From: Polyangiaceae bacterium UTPRO1
GTDB lineage: Bacteria > Desulfobacterota > Binatia > UTPRO1
Length of the DNA stretch: 33,687 nt
Direction: 5' to 3'
Assembly: GCA_002050235.1 (NCBI GenBank)
Contig: MWST01000002.1
Coordinates: 1-33,687, forward strand
Shown one piece after another: positions 22,627 through 31,232 of the stretch (positions are counted from its first letter, which is position 1; the number at the start of each line of letters is the position of its first letter). A program made the position numbers and the translations under genes. The notes under the pieces were generated by a model that saw only the letters and a program-made list of their open reading frames with translations, made no database searches and was not told the origin of the DNA.

Positions 22627-24441
22627 GTGTCGAGACACCCCCGAAAACCCCCACTGCCGCGACCGGACGCGGCAGCCCTCAGACCCGGGCGGGCACGGAT
22701 CGCGTTGCAGGTGGCGGCGGAGCTCGCCGGCTTCGCGGCGCTCCTCTTCCTCACGCGCTTCGTGCTGCGCAGCCATTTGATTCCGCTCATGGATCAGGAG
22801 TGTCACATAGGTGGCATCGCCGTCGACGTGCTCGCCCACGGCGTGCGCTTCCCGCTGCTCGCGTACGCGCCGAACGAGTACGACAACGGGTCGTTCCTGA
22901 GCGGGCTACTGACCGCCATCTCCTTCTCGCTGCTCGGCCGCAGCGTGCTCGCGCTCAAGCTCGTGACTCACCTGATCGCCGCTGCGGGCGCGGTGGGGGC
23001 GCTGTGGCTCCTCCGCTCGTGCCTCGACGAGCTCGGCGTGAGCAGCCGGCGCGCGCGCTGGGCAGCGACGGCGGTCCTGGTGATCGGCATCGCTTCGGCG
23101 CCGCGCATCGTGACCCTGTGGTCGATGTATGCGGTCGGCAACCATGCCGAGGGGAGCGCGATCGACATCGTCCTCCTGGCGCTGTTCGCGCGCTTGGCTC
23201 GCGCGCCCTCGGCCGGACGGACGGCGGTGTTCTGGACGCTGGCGGGATTCGCGCTCTACCTCAACAAAGGGACCCTGCTCGCGATCCCGGTGCTCGCCGC
23301 CGCCGAGGTCGCGCTCGCGCGGCGCGCGGCCCCGCGCCTGTGCGCCGCACTCGGCGGCTTCCTCCTCGGCGTGCTGCCCGAGCTCCTGGTGATCGCGCAG
23401 CGACACGCCGCCGGCTGGTACGTGATGCGTTCGAAGCCGAAGGTGCACGGCTTCCCGCAGGCGTTCCTCGCCGATCTCTCGGCACTGGGAGAGCATCGCA
23501 TCGGTCTGCTCGCTCTCTGGGCCGCCAGCCTCATCGGCAGCGGCGCATTGCTGGTGCGCCTGCTCGCTCGTCGGCAGCGGCTTCCGCCCGTCGCGGTGGC
23601 GCTCGTATTGGCGTTCACGTGCCTGCACCTGGCGGCGCTCACCATCATGGCGCAGGGCCCCCCGGATCCGTATTCGATCTATGGCTACGCGACCGCCGTC
23701 GTCCTCTTCGGACTGCTGGTCGGCTGGGCGTGCGCCGGCGTGGAGGCGCGTTGGGGACGGCGGGCGGCGGCGCTCGCGGGTGCGGCGGCAACGGCGGTGA
23801 GCCTGTTCGTCAACCGTCCCGACGCCCTGGCGTGGCGGCCGGAAGCGGTCGCGGGGCTCTGGCGCGACACCGAGGCCGCCGTATGCTCCTGGCGGTTTGC
23901 CGAAGGCTTCGAGCGCGAGCACCAGTACGGATTGGCGCCGCCGGGGATGACGCGCGAGCGCTACGCCATCGAGCGCTGCCGGCTGCTCTCCGAACCCGAT
24001 CAAGTCCTCGGCTGCATCGGCGGCATGGCACGCGAGCTCAATTGGCGCCGCGATGGCCGGGTGGATGGTGAGCCGCCCGCGGGCCTGACCGCTCGCGAGC
24101 GGCGCACGTACGCCTATTACTGGGGGACGCATCGCATGGGGTCGCTCGAGCGGTGCTCGGACTTCGACGACCCCGAGCTCGCCGCCGACTGCGCCGGCGC
24201 CGTCGAGCTCGAATGCCTGGTGTTCACGGACGTGCTGACGCGTCTGGCTTCCGGGCGCGGCCTCGCCCGGCCGCGCTGCCTGCTCCGCCCGCCGCCGGCG
24301 AACGACTACTGGGCGGCCATGCGCCGCGACTTCCTCGCTCGCCCGCCGGGAGCCCGGCCGGATTCTCCTCCGCCGCCCGGGCGCGACGATCTGCGCGCCT
24401 GCCGAGCGATCGTGGCCGCGTGCTACCCGCCGCCGTCGTGA
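22627..24441 (+). CDS. Polytopic membrane protein with Cys-rich C-terminal domain, tandem paralogue 2
   Basis: 604 residues from GTG 22627, 17 bp after the first paralogue, with GAGG upstream. Same architecture: membrane domain with an early DQE loop and YAPNEYDNG, then a nine-cysteine soluble domain with CIGGMAREL and a terminal AACY followed by PPPS. Shared blocks such as LWLLRSCLDEL and HAEGSAID show a tandem duplication followed by divergence. The nine cysteines align one to one, so the disulfide fold is conserved. The gene converges with the rSAM-C gene, whose stop lies 15 bp away. The enzymatic role is unproven. Confidence 0.8.
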   Translation: MSRHPRKPPLPRPDAAALRPGRARIALQVAAELAGFAALLFLTRFVLRSHLIPLMDQECHIGGIAVDVLAHGVRFPLLAYAPNEYDNGSFLSGLLTAISFSLLGRSVLALKLVTHLIAAAGAVGALWLLRSCLDELGVSSRRARWAATAVLVIGIASAPRIVTLWSMYAVGNHAEGSAIDIVLLALFARLARAPSAGRTAVFWTLAGFALYLNKGTLLAIPVLAAAEVALARRAAPRLCAALGGFLLGVLPELLVIAQRHAAGWYVMRSKPKVHGFPQAFLADLSALGEHRIGLLALWAASLIGSGALLVRLLARRQRLPPVAVALVLAFTCLHLAALTIMAQGPPDPYSIYGYATAVVLFGLLVGWACAGVEARWGRRAAALAGAAATAVSLFVNRPDALAWRPEAVAGLWRDTEAAVCSWRFAEGFEREHQYGLAPPGMTRERYAIERCRLLSEPDQVLGCIGGMARELNWRRDGRVDGEPPAGLTARERRTYAYYWGTHRMGSLERCSDFDDPELAADCAGAVELECLVFTDVLTRLASGRGLARPRCLLRPPPANDYWAAMRRDFLARPPGARPDSPPPPGRDDLRACRAIVAACYPPPS

Positions 24442-24456
24442 CCTGCCGCCGGCGGC

Positions 24457-25893
24457 TCACGGCGGCGCGTCGTCGAAGCGCGGCACGAAAGCGAGCGGCG
24501 ACGGCCGGCCCTGCGGCCGCTCCGTGAACGGCACGAGCCCGCGGCTGCCGAAGTTGCGGACGTCCCGTTCACGGGGACCGACACACGCATCGTAGAGGGC
24601 GCACGGCGCGCACGCGTCCGGCTTGCGGCGCGACGCGAAATGCTCGGGCGCAAGGCGATCGAGGAGCAGCGGGACGACCATCTCCGGAACGTCGCGCAGT
24701 ACACACGGCGGAAAGCCGCAGGAGCCGACCGCCTGCACCGGGATCCCCGCTTCGATCAGGATCCGCACCGCGGCCGCTAGCGGCCCGGACACCTCGTCGA
24801 GCGGCACCGGGTCACCGTCGGCCGGGTCGTGCGCCTCGGACGGGTTCGAGAACGAGACCGCGATCCCGTGCTCGGCGAGCGGCAGGAACTCGGCGACGAT
24901 CCGCTCCGCGGTCGCCGGCAGGTACGCGAGATTGCGCCGGCCGACGACGCAGTTGAGGGTCAGGCGCATTCCGGCGCCGAGGCTGGCGCGGATGCCGGCC
25001 TCCGTGCGCACGTGGGTGCCGGGTGCACGCGTCAGGAGATCGGACAAGGCCGAATCCCCCGCGTGGTACGAGACGGTGAGCCCGGCAACGCCGGCGGCGG
25101 CGAGAGCGGCGGCGAAGCCCGGCTTCCCCATGCGGATGGCGTTCGTCTGCAGCCACGGCGTCAGATCGGCCGCACGCGCGCGCCGTACGAGGTCGAGAAG
25201 CTCGCCGTAGACGGTCGGCTCGCCGCCGGAGATCATGAGCTCGCGCACGCCGCCGGCTGCCATCTCGTCGATCCACTGCTCGAGCATGGCGCGGGGCGGA
25301 CCCGGCCAGTCGCGCCCCTGCCAGCAGAAGCCGCAGTCCTGGTTGCAATGGAAGCCGACGCGGACGATCGCCTCCGTAGCGGAGACGTTCCGGAAGTCGG
25401 TGTCCCGCATCCCCGCAAACGGCCGCCAAGCCCGCAAGGCGGTCTGCAGCGCGGCGATCTGCACACCATCCCGATCCGCGTAGCGCAGCCGCCGCACCAA
25501 CGCTCGCAGCACTGCCGGGTTGGCGGCGCCGCGGTGGGCGAACGCCAGCCGATCGCCCGCGAACAGCGCCGGCTCGGATCCGGGGTCGTGCAGTTGCAGA
25601 GCGAGGTCGCCGACCGTGATCTCCATCCGCCACGGGCTCACCCGCTTGTCGTGCCACGTGATCGGCAGATGCGCGGGCACGTCGAGCAGCGCGCGCAAGG
25701 CTGCGGTCACGCCCTCCTCCAGGATCGGAATGAACGGGCTCAGCTCGACCGACATGCCATTGATATGCATCTCCGCAGGGCCGTCCCATCCGTTCCTAGC
25801 GTCTTTGGCGGCGCCGCGTCCACCACGAACTGCGCCGCCGCGCGCCAAGGCGGCCGCGGTGAGCGCATCGGCCGCGCGCGAGTCCGTTGACAC
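24457..25893 (-). CDS. Radical SAM enzyme with N-terminal accessory domain (rSAM-C)
   Basis: 478 residues from GTG 25893. The first 41 are Ala/Gly/Arg-rich, so ATG 25770 is a serious alternative; it would also leave room for a divergent promoter. An accessory domain (about 76-138) opens with LPITW, then beta strands and a helix, like modules in rSAM-A and rSAM-D. The rSAM core has C183, C187, C190 (CNQDCGFC) and GGEP at 223-226. Late cysteines (CGFPPC, then CAPC-x5-C) are fit to bind an auxiliary cluster. The substrate is unknown; the auxiliary-cluster architecture is used on peptides, sugars and cofactors in other systems. Confidence 0.87.
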   Translation of the reverse strand: MSTDSRAADALTAAALARGGAVRGGRGAAKDARNGWDGPAEMHINGMSVELSPFIPILEEGVTAALRALLDVPAHLPITWHDKRVSPWRMEITVGDLALQLHDPGSEPALFAGDRLAFAHRGAANPAVLRALVRRLRYADRDGVQIAALQTALRAWRPFAGMRDTDFRNVSATEAIVRVGFHCNQDCGFCWQGRDWPGPPRAMLEQWIDEMAAGGVRELMISGGEPTVYGELLDLVRRARAADLTPWLQTNAIRMGKPGFAAALAAAGVAGLTVSYHAGDSALSDLLTRAPGTHVRTEAGIRASLGAGMRLTLNCVVGRRNLAYLPATAERIVAEFLPLAEHGIAVSFSNPSEAHDPADGDPVPLDEVSGPLAAAVRILIEAGIPVQAVGSCGFPPCVLRDVPEMVVPLLLDRLAPEHFASRRKPDACAPCALYDACVGPRERDVRNFGSRGLVPFTERPQGRPSPLAFVPRFDDAPP

Positions 25894-25932
25894 CCCGCCC
25901 GCGCCCAGCTAGCCATCCCCGGCCTCTCGCAC

Positions 25933-26475
25933 ATGCAGATGACGCGTCCTCGTATCGTTGTCCCGTTCGTGGCGGCGATGATCGTTCTCGGAGTCGTGCG
26001 GGCGCACGCCGAAGAGCCGCCGCCGGAGGTGGCCGGAGCACGACGACACGAGCGCTACGTCATCCGCCCCGGCACCGAGCCGCTCTTCGCTGACATGCTC
26101 GGCCGGGGAGAGACCCTGCCGGGCGGCTGCACGCTGCGCGACGGCAAGATCGACCGCGTTTCCGTCACTGCGACCTATGGGTGCGCCGACGGAGACGCCG
26201 TCCTGGAGCTGCTCCATCCTACCGGCGCGGCATCCGGAGGGGTGCGAACGGAGCGTTTCCTGATCATCGCCAAGAGCGGCGCGGCGAGCGCGCGCCTCGT
26301 CGAAGCGGTGGCCGAGCGGATCCGCGCTCACGAAGCCGCATTCGCATGGACCGAGATCGCCGACGCCGGCGCGGCGAAGCGGCGTTGGCCGGTCGCGGTA
26401 GCAGCCGCAGTCGCGGTCGTGGCCGTGGCCGTGATTCTCGCGCTCCAGATCCGGCGCCGCCGCGCAGCGCAGTGA
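25933..26475 (+). CDS. Signal peptide + small alpha/beta domain + C-terminal TM anchor
   Basis: 180 residues. A signal peptide (cleavage near AHA-EE, residue 26) is followed by a domain of about 100 residues and a C-terminal helix (152-172) ending in RRRR. The domain is therefore predicted outside the membrane and anchored. It starts LPGGC (62-66), contains strands with LELLHP and RFLIIAKSG, and ends in a helix. This layout matches the accessory module of the rSAM proteins and the N-terminus of the next gene. ATG 25939 is an alternative start two codons in. Unknown family. The next gene follows 98 bp downstream on the same strand. Confidence 0.72.
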   Translation: MQMTRPRIVVPFVAAMIVLGVVRAHAEEPPPEVAGARRHERYVIRPGTEPLFADMLGRGETLPGGCTLRDGKIDRVSVTATYGCADGDAVLELLHPTGAASGGVRTERFLIIAKSGAASARLVEAVAERIRAHEAAFAWTEIADAGAAKRRWPVAVAAAVAVVAVAVILALQIRRRRAAQ

Positions 26476-26573
26476 AGAAGACCGGGCGAGCCCGTCTCCG
26501 GCGACGGACCCGCACGCGGGGGCAGCGCCGCGCCGGCCGGTTTCCCGCCGTTGGGTAGACCTCCTGCCGCCGT

Positions 26574-28553
26574 ATGATCCTCCGTCTCGCCATCGCGCTG
26601 CTCCTGTCCGCGACGACGGCGTTCGCCGCCGAAGTGAGGGACGGTGCGCCGATCTCGCCCGAGTTCGCCCGGGCCCTGTATGTCCGCATCGGCGCGCTCC
26701 ACGAAGCCGATGGTTGTCGGATCACGCGCTTCGATACCGCCCGCTACCGCGTCACGATCGGACTGGCGGCGCCGGCGGGCGGCGAGCACGTCTTCACCCT
26801 CGCCACCACGTCGGGACTGCTCGCGACGCACCGCAGCGTCGGCGACTGGACCTTCGCGGCGTCTGCGGCACTGGCACGGGACTGCCCGACGACACTGGCG
26901 GCGATCGAGCGCATCCTCGGCGAGACGGCGGCGCCGACGCCGGCGCGCAACGCCGGCCTTCCCGCGCTCCCGGTGCCCTCGCGCTACGCCGTCCTCGCCG
27001 CCACGTTCGTACTCCTGCTCCTCGGGACCCTGCACGTCATCTATCGCAACGCCGCCGCGCACGCCGCACCCCGCACCGCCGTCGCCGCGCTGGTGCTCGT
27101 CGCCGCAGCGGCGCTCGGCCTGCGCCTGTGGCTCTCCCCGCGCACGTTCCTGCACGAGTACTACCACATCACCGAGACGGTAACCGCGTATCTGAGCGGA
27201 GAAGCGCCCTCCGGATACGGACGGTCCGGACCCGCGCTCTTTCGCCTCGTCGGGCGGGCGCTCGGACGCAGCGCGGACGTCCGGATCATCTTCCTCACCA
27301 ATGCGGTCATTTCCTCGCTGGCGATTCCCGCCGCCGCCATGCTCGTCTTCGCGATCGTCGGCAGCTGGCCGCAGGCGCTCTGCGCGGCGCTGCTCCTCGC
27401 CGTGCTGCCGCAGCATCTCCGGTTCTCGGCCGGCGAAGATCTCTTCGTGCAGGCGATCACCTTCGGCATGTGGTCGCTGGCATTGTTCGCGTCCTACCAG
27501 CGCACGCGCCGGATCGAGGGCGCGCTGCTAGCCGCCCTGGCGGCGTCGCTGGCGACGCAGTCGCGCCCGGAGATGATCTTCTTTCCCGCAGTCGCCGCCG
27601 GGTTTCTTCTCTGTCTGGACCCGCGCGCCTGGCGGATCCTGTTCGCCTGGCGGACGCTCGCCGCCGGCGCCGTGCTCGCGCTGCTCCTAGTTCCGCATGC
27701 GTTCGACGTCGTGCTCGCCATGCGCGAGGGGCGCTCGCCCGCTCCGCACGTGCCGGCGGTGCAGCGTTACCTGGCGACGCTGGTGCTGTTCGATCCGCGG
27801 ATCACGCCTGTAGCCTACCCGTTGGCGCTCGCGGTCGGCGCCGCGTGGGCGGCCATCCGGCGGCCGGCGTGGCTCCTGTGGACCTTGGCGGTATATGTCG
27901 GCTTCACGGTGTTCGCGTCGTCGCTCTTCGACAACCCGCAGTTCAATCTCCGGGCGCAGAACCTGCCGACGAGCTACCTGGTGCTCCTCGGCTCCGGCGT
28001 CGTGCCCGTATGGACAGCCGCCTGGCGCCGCCGTCCGCGCTCGAGCGCGGCCGTCGGTTGCGCGCTGCTGCTGCTGTCCGCGGCGGCCGTCGTGGTCCGC
28101 GGGCGCGACTTCGTCGGCGAGCTCAAGGACCAGCAGCTCGAATGGACATTCCTCGAACGCCACCTGGCGCAGCTGCCGGCGACGGGAACGCTACTCACCG
28201 CGGTCGAAGCGGGAGGGCGCAACCTCGATGCCTTCCCGGAGTTCCTGCTTCGACAGAGCGGCCGTCGCTATGCGCTCGTCGACGTGCGCCGCGCCGCCGC
28301 CGGAACCATCCCCTGGCCGACGGACACGGGCGATCTCCTCTTCTACCAGGGCATGTTCTGCTACTTCGCGTTCGACGACGAGCCCGCCCCCGAGCCGATG
28401 ACGGCCGCGTGTCGCGCCGTCCACGAGCGCTACGCCGCGGAGCCGCTCCTGGTCGAAGATCTCCGCACCGAAGGCTACTCGCAACTGCGTTACGCCCAGG
28501 GCGGACGCGGCGTGTACCGCATCGGTTTCTATCGCCTGGCGCCGCGCAGGTGA
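26574..28553 (+). CDS. GT-C-like membrane protein with N-terminal periplasmic alpha/beta domain
   Basis: 659 residues. A signal peptide (cleavage near AFA-AE, residue 19) confirms the ATG at 26574. Residues about 25-118 form a small domain like that of the preceding gene, beginning with a DGC-x-I segment. A first TM helix at about 137-155 is followed by about ten more. After the second helix comes a loop with HEYYHITE, acidic and His-rich as in GT-C active sites. The C-terminal ~140 residues are soluble. It seems that the small protein at 25933 exists here fused to a glycosyltransferase-like membrane protein. It converges with rSAM-D (stops 20 bp apart). Confidence 0.8.
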   Translation: MILRLAIALLLSATTAFAAEVRDGAPISPEFARALYVRIGALHEADGCRITRFDTARYRVTIGLAAPAGGEHVFTLATTSGLLATHRSVGDWTFAASAALARDCPTTLAAIERILGETAAPTPARNAGLPALPVPSRYAVLAATFVLLLLGTLHVIYRNAAAHAAPRTAVAALVLVAAAALGLRLWLSPRTFLHEYYHITETVTAYLSGEAPSGYGRSGPALFRLVGRALGRSADVRIIFLTNAVISSLAIPAAAMLVFAIVGSWPQALCAALLLAVLPQHLRFSAGEDLFVQAITFGMWSLALFASYQRTRRIEGALLAALAASLATQSRPEMIFFPAVAAGFLLCLDPRAWRILFAWRTLAAGAVLALLLVPHAFDVVLAMREGRSPAPHVPAVQRYLATLVLFDPRITPVAYPLALAVGAAWAAIRRPAWLLWTLAVYVGFTVFASSLFDNPQFNLRAQNLPTSYLVLLGSGVVPVWTAAWRRRPRSSAAVGCALLLLSAAAVVVRGRDFVGELKDQQLEWTFLERHLAQLPATGTLLTAVEAGGRNLDAFPEFLLRQSGRRYALVDVRRAAAGTIPWPTDTGDLLFYQGMFCYFAFDDEPAPEPMTAACRAVHERYAAEPLLVEDLRTEGYSQLRYAQGGRGVYRIGFYRLAPRR

Positions 28554-28572
28554 GGCCGGGTGCGGCGCACGC

Positions 28573-30738
28573 TCAGAGGGGATCGAGCTCATCGTCGGTG
28601 CACAGACGGACGACGAGGTCGCTCTTGGCGCGCGCTTGGCAGAGGACGACGTAGCCGTCGCGCCGCTGCGCCTCGCTGAGGAAGAACTGGCCGCTCTGAT
28701 CGACTTCCCCTTCGAGGAGGCGGGCGCAGCACATGCCGCACGAGCCCATGCGGCAGCCGAACGGCAGCTCGTGTCCGCGCTCGAGCGCCTCGTCGAGCAC
28801 CGGCGCTTCGCCGGCGGAAGCGAACCGGAACCGGTAGCCGGTGTCGGACATCCGCACCTCCACCCAGTGGCGGCCGTCGCGGGGTCGCTCCTCCTCGGCG
28901 AGCTGCCGCTGCCGCTGCATGCTGACGTTATGGGCACGGCCGTAGACATTCTTGACCCGGTTGTGCTCGGTCTCCACGTGCGCGGCCGTGAACAGGTGCC
29001 GGCGTGAAAAGCCGTACGGCTTCACCGTAGCGCCCAGTCCCGCGGTTCGGGCAAGGAACGCGTTGAGGTGCGGCAGGATCTCGTCCTCGCCGATCGCGAG
29101 CAGCGCCTGCCGATCCGGATCGAGGTTCATCGCCCGCACGGGCTGGATGATGAAATGGCGGACGCCGCGGTCGTAGGTGGCACGGAATACCGCCTCGAGC
29201 GCCGTCACGTTGAGCCGCGACACCACGATCTTGTGCGTTACGCTGATCCGGATTCCGAGCGCCTCGGCCAGAGCATAGAGCACCGCGAGACCCTTCAGCG
29301 CCTCGGGCAACGAAGCTCCCCGATCGCCGATCGGGTTCACGAGCGACTGGCCGTCGACGTCCGCCGCGTGCAGCGAGATATCGAAGTACTCGAAGCCTGC
29401 CCGCAGGACGCGCAGCGCGAACGCCGGGTCCGCGAAGGTCCGGAAGTGCGACGACATGCCGAAGCTGGTGAAGCCGGCCGAGCGCGCCAGCTCGACGTGG
29501 TCGAAGAGCTTGGGATGGATCGTCGGCTCGCCGTTGGCGAAGAAGAGCATGTCGAATCGGTCGGCGTTGGCGAGGATGAGCTGCCGCGTCGTGTCGGTCC
29601 TCGGCATCACGCGATGGGCCGGGTCGAATTTCTCGACGCAGAAGATGCAGTCGCTGTTGCAGGCGCCGGTGCCGCGGATGTTGAGGACGCGCAGGTCCTC
29701 GTGTCCGGGCCCGCGCTCCGGCCGATACCCCACGCCGAGGGTCAGAGGATCGGCGGCTGCGAGCTCGCGCACGAGCGCGTCGACGTCCGTGATCCGCTCC
29801 GGCGGCAGCTCCGGCAAACCGGCGCGGCTGCCGCGTCGGCCGCCGCGGCGGCCGACGCGGTTCAGCGCTCGCGTCACGTCCGCGGCGAGCGCCTTGAGCG
29901 CGTCGGACGTCGCCTCGCCGCGGACGCGCAGGCGGAGCTCGATCGACTCCGCCGCGGGACGGGCGAGGAAGACGAAACAACGGTCGGCGAAGCGCAGCAC
30001 GGCATCGTAGAGCGCGAGGCGGCTCGTACCGGACTCGTCGATCACGAAGATAACGGTACGCTCGGCGACGTCGATGCGCGGCACGACCCGCCGCCCCGGC
30101 GCACCGTCGCCGCCGAGCGCTGGCACCGTCGGGGCCTCGGCGTGGGGGCGCAGCGCGGCGATGAAACGCGCGGCGGCGACCGTCGAGGGCTGCGCTTCGA
30201 GCGCCTGCGCCAGGACGATCAGCACGCGTCCGACCGATTCCTCGGTCCGCGCGCCGCCGCTGCCGCCGTTCAGGAGCATGAGATCGAGCGCGCCGGTGTG
30301 CGCGACGCCGAGCGGCGCCCCGCCGTTGCGGCGGATCGCGACGCGGGCACGACCGTGCTCGGCATGCACGAGCACGAGCGTCGCAGCGCCGGCTCGGATC
30401 GGCGAGAGCGACTCGATCGACCAGCCGAGGGGGAGTGACGCGCCCTCTCCGAACGGCGCCAGCAGCGCCCAGGGCGCCGCGCAATCGTCGGCGATCCCCG
30501 ACTGCGCCGCGACGAGCCCGCCGCGCATCTGCCGCGCGGTCGCCGAGAAGACCTCGTTGCAGAACTCGTCGCGCAGCTCCCCGGCTCCGGGCTCGCCTTC
30601 CAGGGGCTCGACGCTCGCGACCAAGTGCTGACCCGCTTCCGTCACGTCGATGAGCGCCCGGCTGCCGTACTTCATCGCCACCGACTCGACTGCATCCCGT
30701 CGATAAAGGGCAGTGTGAAAGCGAATCAGCTCTGCCAT
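28573..30738 (-). CDS. Radical SAM enzyme with N-terminal HxsD-like/accessory domains and C-terminal [2Fe-2S] ferredoxin (rSAM-D)
   Basis: 721 residues. Order: an HxsD-like segment (about 8-72; LYRRDAV, then F-C-NEV-x5-R), an LPLGW accessory module (102-180), a second HxsD-like segment (about 236-295; LYDAVLRFADRC), the rSAM core with C360, C364, C367 (CNSDCIFC) and an NGEP motif in place of GGEP, and a plant-type ferredoxin with C662, C667, C670 and C700. The ferredoxin is probably a built-in electron donor for SAM cleavage. HxsD is a partner of rSAM enzymes in the His-Xaa-Ser system (family knowledge); the match here is by eye. ATG 30738 was chosen since longer frames run into the upstream gene, which ends 13 bp away. 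I see no SPASM cysteine cluster. Confidence 0.85.
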   Translation of the reverse strand: MAELIRFHTALYRRDAVESVAMKYGSRALIDVTEAGQHLVASVEPLEGEPGAGELRDEFCNEVFSATARQMRGGLVAAQSGIADDCAAPWALLAPFGEGASLPLGWSIESLSPIRAGAATLVLVHAEHGRARVAIRRNGGAPLGVAHTGALDLMLLNGGSGGARTEESVGRVLIVLAQALEAQPSTVAAARFIAALRPHAEAPTVPALGGDGAPGRRVVPRIDVAERTVIFVIDESGTSRLALYDAVLRFADRCFVFLARPAAESIELRLRVRGEATSDALKALAADVTRALNRVGRRGGRRGSRAGLPELPPERITDVDALVRELAAADPLTLGVGYRPERGPGHEDLRVLNIRGTGACNSDCIFCVEKFDPAHRVMPRTDTTRQLILANADRFDMLFFANGEPTIHPKLFDHVELARSAGFTSFGMSSHFRTFADPAFALRVLRAGFEYFDISLHAADVDGQSLVNPIGDRGASLPEALKGLAVLYALAEALGIRISVTHKIVVSRLNVTALEAVFRATYDRGVRHFIIQPVRAMNLDPDRQALLAIGEDEILPHLNAFLARTAGLGATVKPYGFSRRHLFTAAHVETEHNRVKNVYGRAHNVSMQRQRQLAEEERPRDGRHWVEVRMSDTGYRFRFASAGEAPVLDEALERGHELPFGCRMGSCGMCCARLLEGEVDQSGQFFLSEAQRRDGYVVLCQARAKSDLVVRLCTDDELDPL

Positions 30739-30751
30739 AGCGGCGTCGACG

Positions 30752-31168
30752 CTAGCGGCGGCGCTGTCGCGGTGCCGGCCCGCGGCGCGGCCGCCGCTCC
30801 GCCGGCGACGCAGCGCCCGTGGAGCGCGCCAGCGCCTCGCGCACGCGATCGTCCGCGCCGCCGGCATCGCGCCGACGGCCGATGCGATCTTCGACGTCGA
30901 GGCTGGCCTCGATATCGGTCAACAGCTCGTCGACGGCAACCTGCGCGAGGCGGGTGATGCGGCTGCCGAAGCGCGTGCGGAGGTGGTTCTTCGCCGCTTC
31001 CAGCAAGAGCTCTCGGAACGCCGGCTTCGCGACCGCTTCCGCCTCCGCATAGAGGACGCGCGACATCTCCAACTGGAGGAAGCGGGTATCCACTCCCCTG
31101 GGACCGGCGCCCTCGTCGCGGTCGCGCGGCCCTCGATCGGCCTCGTCGTCAGCTCTGCGATCGTTCAT
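30752..31168 (-). CDS. Helical 138-residue protein coupled to rSAM-D, unknown
   Basis: ATG 31168 is preceded by a strong GGGAGGA at seven-base spacing, so the start is well supported. The first ~25 residues are Asp/Arg-rich and probably disordered. Residues about 28-100 are amphipathic helices (FLQLEMSRVLYAEAEAV and following), and the tail is basic with PRRGP and PRQRRR. There is no cysteine, signal peptide or TM segment. The gap to rSAM-D is only 13 bp, suggesting co-translation. It could be a partner, a chaperone or a modification substrate of rSAM-D. It lacks the repeats of HxsA-type substrates. Family not recognised. Confidence 0.7.
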   Translation of the reverse strand: MNDRRADDEADRGPRDRDEGAGPRGVDTRFLQLEMSRVLYAEAEAVAKPAFRELLLEAAKNHLRTRFGSRITRLAQVAVDELLTDIEASLDVEDRIGRRRDAGGADDRVREALARSTGAASPAERRPRRGPAPRQRRR

Positions 31169-31232
31169 TGGCGAATCCTCCCGTGTCAGCCGACGTAACA
31201 GATTTGCGGACGGCGATGCCAGCGCCGACACC

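Larger units (their letters stand above)
20792..24441 (+). repeat. Tandem gene duplication
   Basis: Two adjacent genes of 605 and 604 codons encode proteins that align from the first membrane helix to the last cysteine, with long identical blocks (for example LWLLRSCLDEL). DNA identity is lower than protein identity, so the duplication is old. Confidence 0.8.

Noticed and set aside
24445..24456. GCCGCC/GGCGGC palindrome between convergent genes as a terminator
   Set aside because: No loop and no T-run; such palindromes are common by chance at this GC content.
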